Source: Coriobacteriales bacterium | Lineage (GTDB): Bacteria; Actinomycetota; Coriobacteriia; Coriobacteriales; UBA8131 | Direction of reading: 5' to 3' | NCBI GenBank assembly: GCA_031282405.1 | Contig: JAITDU010000021.1 | Span: 1 to 39,017, forward strand | DNA length: 39,017 nucleotides | Shown here: positions 23,158 to 30,800 of the stretch, piece after piece | Layout: each line of letters starts with the position of its first letter | Position numbering within the stretch: position 1 is the first letter of the stretch | Translations under genes and position numbers: made by a program | The notes under the pieces: model-generated | What the model saw: only the letters and a program-made list of their open reading frames with translations | Databases searched by the model: none | Told to the model about the DNA's origin: nothing

Positions 23158-24941
23158 TAACTCACCTGCGCTTTGCCTTGGACAAGCCGGCTGCCCAAAT
23201 CGAGCAGATTGTCGAGTCGTTTTTGTCCTGCGGCCTCGGCATACACGCGTACCAGAGGCTCAGTTCCACTGGGACGCATCAACAGCCAGCCATCGGAGGA
23301 AAGGTTGAACTTGATGCCGTCGCGGTAATCCATATTGAGTATCTGCTCTCCTATCGCTGTGAACAACGGCTGGTATGCGCCTGCGTCAAGCTGGGCCGCC
23401 ACGACCGTGGTCATGAACGCGTCTTTTTGCGCCGGTTCAAGATCAAGATCACGGCGAGCATAATCAAGCTCGCCCAGGGCCTGTGTGAGTTGTTGTACCA
23501 GCTCGGCGAGCGTCTGACGTTTTTGTGCCATCAACTCGGTGAGCAAAAGTGCCATCAACAGGCCGTCACGTTCGCGCACATGGCTGGGAATGCCGATGCC
23601 GCCGCTCTCCTCGCCACCAATCAGCACATCTCCGCACAGCATCTGCTCATAAATCCATTTAAAACCGATGGGTGTCGTTGTAAGCTCCAAGCCCAGGCGC
23701 TCGCACTGGCGTTTGACCAGGTTGGAGCCACTGAGTGTGCGCACCACTCGCCCATGTCTACCTTTGTCCTCTGCAAGATGGGCGCACAGCAACGCCAGGA
23801 TCAGATGCGGGTTAACGAAAGCGCCTTGACCGGTGCCAGCGCCAATGCGGTCGGCATCGCCGTCGGTGACGAACAGGGCGCAGGCGCCCCTCTGCTTTGC
23901 GGTGTCCAAGCCTTCTTGAATCCAGGGTAGTATCGGCTCAGGGTGCAGCCCGGCAAAGCTGGGGTCATCGGTATTGTGGATCTCAGTCACCGTGACTCCC
24001 AGGTCGCGCAGCGTCTGTGCCAGGTAGTGCCGTCCGGCACCATACATCGGATCCACAACGACCTCAAGTCCAGCGGCGGCAATAGCAGGCGCATCCACGA
24101 GCGATACCAGTTCGGCCAAATAAGGGGTCATCAAATCCGCATACGCAAATCCGGGAGCACCCAGAGGGGCGGACGGAACAGTAGTTCGTGCGGCAGGCCT
24201 CTTCTCCTGAGGCAAAACAGCAGTAGCTCGTGCGGCAGGCCTCTTCTCCCCCAGAGTCAGATTTTCTGCCAGCACTGCCAGGTCTCCCAACTCCGTCGGG
24301 TCTTTGGTCAGGTCTGCCAGCGTGGCCGGGCACTCGGGCGTACCGTTTTTGGCCGCGTTGGCAAAGCGCACAGCCGTCTCGTATCCGGTTGGGAGTTCGT
24401 CTCTCAAAGCACGCTCGACCCGGTCGCTGAATGCCTTGGGAGAAGCGCCGCCGTCGGACATTCTCAGCTTGACGCCCAGGTATTCGGCAGGATTATGGCT
24501 GGAGGTGAGCATGATGCCGCCCACGGCCGCAGCATTTTGTGCCACGCTCCAGCACAGCGCCGGTGTGGGACAGTAGCTGTCAGAGATAAGCACATCGAAG
24601 CCGCAGCGCTCAAGCACAACGCCCACCAGCACCGCATAGCGCCCGGCATTCTCCCTGCAGTCATAGCCTACTATCAGCGTATTTGGTTTGTTGTGCGTCG
24701 GGCCATCTGCCGAGACACCTGGCAAGTTCTCTGCCAGATCGTCTGCCGGGTCATCTGCCAGCGTGGGCTTATCCCCAGCATCTGCTGCACAGTCCTCTCT
24801 ATACACGCGAGCAGCAGCCTCGGTCAGCCGCGCCAGATTGGCCGTATTAAAATCCGCGCCGATTATCGCCCGCCAGCCGTCGGTCCCAAAACGGATGGGT
24901 GCGCCTGCGGCAGAAATCGGGCTTCTAAAATCCGGGTTCAC
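23157..24941 (-). CDS. Phosphoglucomutase/phosphomannomutase with low-complexity inserts
   Basis: 594 residues, about 110 more than the family norm. Motifs in order: RFGTDGWRA, catalytic Ser148 in TSSHNP, metal loop TDGDADR, sugar loop GGEESGG, phosphate loop RPSGTEP. Two inserts stand out: residues 51-87, rich in Asp/Ala (DDPADDLAENL), and a stretch near 205-265 with two EKRPAAR repeats coded by a 42-bp DNA repeat. Both lie in surface loops of domain 1 or the domain 1/2 border. It starts with GTG at 24941, inside the end of the upstream small ORF. It interconverts hexose 1- and 6-phosphates. Confidence 0.92.
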   Translation of the reverse strand: MNPDFRSPISAAGAPIRFGTDGWRAIIGADFNTANLARLTEAAARVYREDCAADAGDKPTLADDPADDLAENLPGVSADGPTHNKPNTLIVGYDCRENAGRYAVLVGVVLERCGFDVLISDSYCPTPALCWSVAQNAAAVGGIMLTSSHNPAEYLGVKLRMSDGGASPKAFSDRVERALRDELPTGYETAVRFANAAKNGTPECPATLADLTKDPTELGDLAVLAENLTLGEKRPAARATAVLPQEKRPAARTTVPSAPLGAPGFAYADLMTPYLAELVSLVDAPAIAAAGLEVVVDPMYGAGRHYLAQTLRDLGVTVTEIHNTDDPSFAGLHPEPILPWIQEGLDTAKQRGACALFVTDGDADRIGAGTGQGAFVNPHLILALLCAHLAEDKGRHGRVVRTLSGSNLVKRQCERLGLELTTTPIGFKWIYEQMLCGDVLIGGEESGGIGIPSHVRERDGLLMALLLTELMAQKRQTLAELVQQLTQALGELDYARRDLDLEPAQKDAFMTTVVAAQLDAGAYQPLFTAIGEQILNMDYRDGIKFNLSSDGWLLMRPSGTEPLVRVYAEAAGQKRLDNLLDLGSRLVQGKAQVS

Positions 24942-25101
24942 GACTCGTCAGGGCTTCTAGCTCCTCATCAGTCAGGCCGATGGTGGCACCATGCTCCTTG
25001 GCAATCTTCACCAGTCTGGCGGCTACCTCGTCCAAATCGGACTTAAGCGCCGGGTTGCCCTTTGCTGCCTCGATCATACGCTCCAGATACAGGTCGTCCA
25101 T
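24925..25101 (-). CDS. Small helical protein, Nif11-leader-like
   Basis: 58 residues from ATG 25101 to TAG 24925, overlapping the mutase start by 17 bp. AAGGGA precedes it. The sequence is acidic and helical: MIEAAKGNPALKSDLDEVAA, then VKIAKEHG, then LTDEELEAL. Nif11 domains share the pattern of an N-terminal helix, NP/DPxLxxxL, VxIAKExG and a final (S/T)xEEL. If right, it would be a leader without an obvious core peptide, and no RiPP maturase is nearby. It could instead be a small chaperone-like partner translationally coupled to the mutase. Confidence 0.5.
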   Translation of the reverse strand: MDDLYLERMIEAAKGNPALKSDLDEVAARLVKIAKEHGATIGLTDEELEALTSREPGF

Positions 25102-25128
25102 GTCTAATCCCTTCTCTTATCCAGTCAA

Positions 25129-25225
25129 CAATTTGGCTGACATTGTGACTAAAAACTTAACTGGCAATTTGGCTGACAATCCGGCCGACAATCCGACTGG
25201 CAGTCTGGCCGAACAACTTGGCCAA
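25129..25225. repeat. Degenerate 12-bp tandem repeats in the gap after the pirin gene
   Basis: CAATTTGGCTGA at 25129-25140 and 25165-25176 is followed by CAATCCGGCCGA, CAATCCGACTGG, CAGTCTGGCCGA and CAACTTGGCCAA. The gap 25102-25450 holds no gene. Further on, a 19-bp phrase containing CCGCCTGGTGCCCGG is repeated in tandem near 25368-25405. Confidence 0.7.
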
Positions 25226-25450
25226 CAATGTAACCAACAGGGGGGCACTGTGTTGCTCTCAACACAGTACCACTTTACCACGTGCCCGGCTCGCACGCCA
25301 GACCCCGGTTGCCTGCCGAGCCTGCACCTGTCACCTGTCGTACCTGCGACAACACGCCGTGGTATGTGCCGCCTGGTGCCCGGTGTACCGCCTGGTGCCC
25401 GGCGCTCTTTTGAGCTGTGTCCGGTGCTTTGTTAGCCGTCAGTGGCCCTG

Positions 25451-26158
25451 TTAGGCCTTAGCCATCTCGATGACGACAATGTGAGCGTCTTGTAACGCCT
25501 CGACATCCACGTCCTCCTCGACAATCTCGATAGCGTCGCGGGCATGCAGTCCAATGCCGTTGACCTTGGCTTTGCCCTCGGCCACGACCATATAGGCCTG
25601 GCGGCCCGGGGCAACCTTAAACGGCAGGACGGTGCCGGTGGTGAGGTAGCTGGCATAGGCGTTGATGTCCTGATGTATTTTGATGGGCGCCACCGAATCC
25701 GTATTGTCAGTATAGGTCGCAATCGGCATCCACGTGCCTATGCGGTCCTCCCAGATAAAACGATAGTCTCCATAGTTGGGCGGATAGCCGTTCCGATCCG
25801 CAAAAATCCATATCTGGAAAAAGCGCAGCGGCACGGTTCCGTGATTGTACTCGCTATGGGTTACGCCGGTACCGGCGCTCATGTACTGCACCTGGCCACG
25901 CTCCAACGTATGTTCGTTGCCCATACTGTCGGCATGGCTCAACTCGCCTTCCAGCACGTAGCTGATTATCTCCATATTCTCGTGCGGGTGTGTGCCAAAG
26001 CCGGTGCCCGGCAAGACGATGTCGTCGTTCCAGACCCTGAGCACGCCGAATTGGATATTCTCGGGATTGTAATACTCGGCAAAGGAGAAGTGGAAGTGGC
26101 TGTCGAGCCATCCGTGCATCCCTCGCCCCATCGTAGTGCTGTCGATTGCCCTTAACAT
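25451..26158 (-). CDS. Pirin family protein (cupin)
   Basis: 235 residues, normal length. The four metal ligands are visible in the N-terminal cupin: His57 and His59 in THPHENME, His101 and Glu103 in GVTHSEYNHG. The N-terminus (IDSTTMGRGMHGWLDSHFHF) and C-terminal cupin (GRQAYMVVAEGKAKVNG) are typical of bacterial YhhW-like pirins, some of which are quercetinases or redox-dependent regulators. AGGAG sits five bases before ATG 26158. It is monocistronic as far as can be seen. Confidence 0.93.
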   Translation of the reverse strand: MLRAIDSTTMGRGMHGWLDSHFHFSFAEYYNPENIQFGVLRVWNDDIVLPGTGFGTHPHENMEIISYVLEGELSHADSMGNEHTLERGQVQYMSAGTGVTHSEYNHGTVPLRFFQIWIFADRNGYPPNYGDYRFIWEDRIGTWMPIATYTDNTDSVAPIKIHQDINAYASYLTTGTVLPFKVAPGRQAYMVVAEGKAKVNGIGLHARDAIEIVEEDVDVEALQDAHIVVIEMAKA

Positions 26159-26293
26159 GATGACTCCTCTCTCATATACAAAACCGTTGAAAGACCGCCA
26201 GACAAACTGTTAAAAAACTGCTGGCGACAGCATACTCCTTTTGGGCGCGTTTAGCTGGTGAGAAGTACCGGGAGCAACAGTGGGAAGCGATGC

Positions 26294-26412
26294 CGGGCTT
26301 TCGGGTGGGGTGGCACCGGGTTTTCGGACGAGGCGGCGCGGGGCTTTCGGGCGGGGTGGCGCGGGCTTTCGGGCGGGGTGGCACCGGGCTTTCGGGCGGG
26401 GTGGCGCGGGCC
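26294..26412. repeat. GC-rich 23-bp tandem repeat, about five copies
   Basis: Units of the type GGGCTTTCGGGCGGGGTGGC plus ACC or GCG follow one another between the pirin start and the YhhN-like stop (26159-26447). Frames read through on both strands only because of the repeat. I see no gene here. Confidence 0.8.
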
Positions 26413-26447
26413 TTTTTGCTCGCCAGAGTTCTGCCCCGCACAGACTG

Positions 26448-27206
26448 TCAAAAATTAGGAAAGCGTCGGTTCACAAAAATCGTCTTGCCGATACAGCTGA
26501 GGAAGAACAGTGCCGGCAGATAGGTAACCCAGGACAACACGAGAAGCGTCAGCGGCGGATTCGTAAAGTTAGGTGCGGTTAACTCAGCTAGAATAAAGAC
26601 ATCGCAGGCGTAGAACAAAAGTGAACCCAGGATGATACGTCCGGATTGCTTCTCGCCAAAGGTACAGATGGAGCGCCAGGCCATAAGCGACAATATCAGC
26701 ATGTACAGTGGTACTACGAGTACGTATTCCAGGTGGGTGTCGTGCAGATTGAACTCAATGGCTACGACAATGATGATGTACAGGGCGGCCATGACCAACG
26801 CGCTCATGAGTTCCAGACGTTTATAGCGGTGAGTTTCCAAATGTGGCTCGGTCTGGGTGATTGCGGCGTGTTCCAGACGGATAGTTTTGCGCCAATGGAA
26901 TACCATCAAAAGGGTGTGGGTGACCGCAAAAAACAGCAGTCCAAAGTCCAGGTTCATGGCGTTGATCGTCTCGGCAATCATCGCGAACAGGAGCGCGGCA
27001 GCTATGAGATGGGTCTTTTCGAGCTCCTTGGCCAGGAAGTTATAGAGCATCGTAATGCCCACATAGCCTGGCACTAAAATACGCACCGGCAAGGTGTGGA
27101 AACCGATAACATGAGTGTCCTCAAGGATTTTTAGCGTCCACAGCGTGATGAAAAAGACGGCGGAAACACCAATGTAGATGCGGTTTAGCAGTGTATCGCG
27201 AGTCAT
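26448..27206 (-). CDS. YhhN/TMEM86-like integral membrane protein
   Basis: 252 residues with about eight membrane helices. Blocks AMIAETINAMNLDFGLLFFA, FAVTHTLLMVFHW and GSLLFYACDVFILAE match the pattern of the YhhN/lysoplasmalogenase family, in which acidic residues in paired helices form the active site; the first is Glu here instead of Asp. Family members cleave the vinyl ether of lysoplasmalogens. Plasmalogens occur in many anaerobes, so the role is plausible, but a general membrane role is possible. GGGAGGG precedes ATG 27206. Confidence 0.65.
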   Translation of the reverse strand: MTRDTLLNRIYIGVSAVFFITLWTLKILEDTHVIGFHTLPVRILVPGYVGITMLYNFLAKELEKTHLIAAALLFAMIAETINAMNLDFGLLFFAVTHTLLMVFHWRKTIRLEHAAITQTEPHLETHRYKRLELMSALVMAALYIIIVVAIEFNLHDTHLEYVLVVPLYMLILSLMAWRSICTFGEKQSGRIILGSLLFYACDVFILAELTAPNFTNPPLTLLVLSWVTYLPALFFLSCIGKTIFVNRRFPNF

Positions 27207-27269
27207 GTATCCCTCCCAAAAATCCAGTTAATGTTCGTAAGAGTATCACAAAATGGTTGAGGGACGCTT

Positions 27270-27437
27270 ATGATGCGCACGTGTTATGGAATGACCGGGG
27301 CAGACTTCGACAGCGATGAAACGATGCTGGGCGCTGATGGTGCGCGCGAGTTGCACAATGACCTATGTGCGCTGTGTCACCTAAAAGGAACGGCTGGCAC
27401 CGGGATTACCGATGCCAGCCAGATGGGGGGGGATTAG
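27270..27437 (+). CDS. Possible 55-residue peptide with CxxCH motif
   Basis: ATG 27270 (followed by a second ATG) has GAGGG six bases upstream and opens a 55-codon frame to TAG 27437. The product is acidic, with GADFDSDETMLGADGAREL and then CALCH, a c-type haem-like CxxCH, but no signal peptide. An imperfect hairpin (27392-27403 with 27409-27420) lies inside. No family recognised; it could be chance. Confidence 0.3.
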   Translation: MMRTCYGMTGADFDSDETMLGADGARELHNDLCALCHLKGTAGTGITDASQMGGD

Positions 27438-27498
27438 TATCCTAAACTATCAAGTAACTTTATAGATGATGGTTACCTGTGACAGGTGTGATTCCATC

Positions 27499-27775
27499 GC
27501 CGAAGCGCCAAAAAAACGCAAAGAATGCTGTTCATCGGCTGTTAGGGAACGGCCAACGGACGAAGCAGATATAGACAGCGATTAAGCCATCGCGACACAT
27601 ATTTACTCACCAACGGACAAAGCTGGCGCAATCAACAAGTAAGTTGCCGCAACACACCCTGCCCATCAAGAAATAAAGGTAGCATAATCAGCGATTAGTC
27701 CATCATGGCACCGGGTGGGCAGACGACAGACAAACTGACCCGGTCAACGATTAGACCACAGCGCCACCCATCTGT
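27499..27775. repeat. Degenerate 56/57-bp repeats before the activase gene
   Basis: CAGCGATTAAGCCATC (27576), CAGCGATTAGTCCATC (27689) and CAACGATTAGACCA (27745) are spaced 113 and 56 bp apart; a weaker copy at about 27630 fills the gap. CCAACGGACGAAGC and CCAACGGACAAAGC mark the ends of two adjacent units. This 360-bp region has no other feature. Confidence 0.45.
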
Positions 27776-27801
27776 TCACGCACATGGCATACTACTGAAC
27801 T

Positions 27802-30800
27802 ATGGCATATCATCTGGGCATAGACGCGGGTTCCAAGACCATCAAGCTGGTGGTGCTTGACGAGCAGGGCTGCCTTGTGTTCTCCCAGTATCGATTGCAC
27901 CGCTCCGATATTATCACCACAATTACAGAACTGCTGCGCGACACCATCTGGCGCTTTGGCAACGTTGAGGCCAGCGTTTGTGTGACCGGCTCGGCAGGCA
28001 TGCGGCTTGCTGAGCTTTGGCAGGTCGAACACGTCCAAGAAGTCGTCTGCACGCGCTATGCTCTGAGGACCCTGCTCCCCCAGGCAAATGTGGCCATTGA
28101 GTTGGGCGGAGAAGATGCCAAGATAATCTACCTCGATGGCGGAGCGGAAATGCGTATGAACGGAAGCTGTGCCGGTGGTACAGGCGGTTTCATCGATCTG
28201 ATGACCACCTTGTTGGGTGTGAGTGCCCGCGAATTCAACGCTTTGGCCATGGGACATCAAACCATCTATCCGATTGCCTCGCGCTGTGCGGTGTTTGCCG
28301 GCACCGACGTACGGCCCCTGCTTAACGGCGGCGCGCGCAAAAGCGACATCGCTGCCTCGGTATTACAGGCTGTGGTCACCCAGACTATCGCCGGGCTGTC
28401 GTGCGGACATCCGATCCAGGGTAATGTGGCCTTTTTGGGCGGACCGTTTGAGACCTATCCGGCGCTCGTGATGCGTTTTAGGCAGACGCTGGGACTTGGG
28501 CGCGATCAAGTCATCAAACCGCAAGACGCGCACCTGTTTGTCGCTAAGGGTGCAGCGCTTTGGGGCCAGCGAATGCTGGAGAGAAGTATGCGGCACCATA
28601 CCACAGATACCACAGGCGATTCGAGCAGTGAAATCCGCGTATTGAGCCTTCAGCAACTCCACGACAGTGCAAAAGCCGCGTCGACATGCACTACAGCCGG
28701 TATCGCCCGTCTTTCTCCCCTCTTTAAAGACGCTGCGCAACAGGAGGATTTCAAGCGGCGGCATGCGCAGTGTAAGGTAAAGAGGGCCCGACTGACCGAT
28801 GCAAAAGGCCCGGTTTTCTTGGGTATAGACGCTGGTTCCACGACGCTCAAGATGGCGCTGATCGACGCTGGAGGGCGGCTGCTCTATTCTGCTTATGAGA
28901 ACACTGCGGGAGATGTGCTGAATACCGCCAAAACCATGCTTGAAGAGCTGTACCGGAGTCTGCCGCACGAATATGGTGGCGATACGCTGGTACACCTTGG
29001 GCATGCCACGGTGACCGGTTATGGTGAGGAGTTGTTGCAATGCGCATTGTGCGCCGATTCCGGAGTTGTTGAAACCGTTGCCCACCTGCGAGCAGCGCGT
29101 GAGTTGGATCCCCGGGTCGATTTTATACTGGACATTGGTGGGCAGGACATTAAGTGCCTGCGCATTAAAGACGGTGCTATTGACGACTTGCTGCTCAACG
29201 AGGCCTGTTCGTCGGGTTGTGGTGCCCTGATTGAAGGATTTAGCCGCTCGCTGGGCTATACAAAATGGAGTTTCTCGGACATCGCGCTTGAGGCAGATAG
29301 TCCGGTAGATTTGGGTACACGCTGCACGGTGTTCATGACCTCGCGTGTACGTCATGCCCAAAAAGAGGGTATTCCGGCCGCGGACATCGCTGCCGGTCTG
29401 GCCTATAGTGTGGTTAGAAACGCCCTGTATAAGGTTATCGGTTGCCCGGATCCGGCCGTGCTTGGTCGCCACGTCATGGTGCAGGGTGGCACATTCAAAA
29501 GCGATGCCGTATTACGGGCCTTTGAACTGGAAAGCGGACTTAAGGTGTCGCGTCCCGATATTGTAGAGTTGATGGGCGCTTTTGGTGCTGCATTGCTGGC
29601 CCGCGACAGAGCCCTGGTATATCGGTTGCCAACCAAGGGCCGTACGTGGAAACATGAATACGACAGGAGCGGGAATGGCGGGCGTAGGGGGATTAGCAAC
29701 AGCGATAGCAGCGACAGGGACAGAAGCGGTGACAGCAATGGGGGCGACGACAGAGGCAGAAGCGGTGACAGCAATGGGCATGTCGGCTTTTCCAACTCGC
29801 GCCTGCTTTCGCCACTGGAACTCATTGGGCTGCGGCAAAGCCAGAGCACTCGCCACTGCACAGCCTGTACAAACAGCTGCCTGCTTACCGAGAACGTGTT
29901 CACAAACACTGGGTATGATGAGATAGGTACGGCCAGAAATGACCAGCGCGCCCCACACCTTTTGCCCCATAAACCCCACTCAAGCACACGTAGGTTGATA
30001 TCCGGCAACCGTTGTTCGTGTGCTGACACGGGAGCAACGGTACAAAGCGCACGGCCAAATCTACTGGCCTATGAGCGCAAGCTGCTCGCTCACTATGACC
30101 GAGTTGATAAAGCAGATCGAGCAGATCGGGCGGGTCGAGAGGATCGGGCGGGTCGAACTCCTGCTGATACCCCTGCTGATACCACACGAAACGCATGTAC
30201 ATCGACTACCGGAGCAAAAGCAGCGGGTACCGAAGCCCATGTAAGCATGACCGCTGTCGACATAAGGCCGTTGGTAGGTATACCCGCTACGATGGACGGC
30301 GCCGAGAGCTACCCGTTTTGGCATACGTTCTTTACTCACCTGGGTTTGCGCACACGCACCATTCTTGCCAGCGATTCTCATATCTATCGTAAGGGTGCTG
30401 CACATATTGCTTCTGAAGGCGTGTGTTATCCGGCCAAACTGACCCACGGACATGTTTGCTCGCTCATCGAGAGTGGAGCTCGATTCATATTCATGCCTTC
30501 TGGCGGTGCGGTGGCTCGCGCAGACACAGGGATACGCTTCTCGCTAAACGACTACAGCGGTACAGCTGCCGATAAAGCGCCTGAAACTTTCTCGCATACC
30601 CATCAAAACAGCACAATCGAATGCCCCGTATCTGCTCACTATGCCCGCCGGATAGGCGAACAGATCACTCGTAGCGCCGGGTCCGTAGGGTTTCTCACAA
30701 TAGATTTGTCTCTGGAGCGGGAGGTCGATGAACAGTTGTATCGCACGCTGGCAGACTGCGGGCTTGTGGAGGAACTAGGACTGAGCATCGAACGGATACG

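Noticed and set aside
26172-26582. Overlapping frames on both strands between pirin and YhhN-like genes
   Set aside because: All are produced by the GC-rich tandem repeat and have no start signals or protein-like composition outside it.
27751-28260. 169-codon minus-strand frame at the activase start, and 28363-29472
   Set aside because: Antisense of the activase domains, whose motifs are unambiguous on the + strand.
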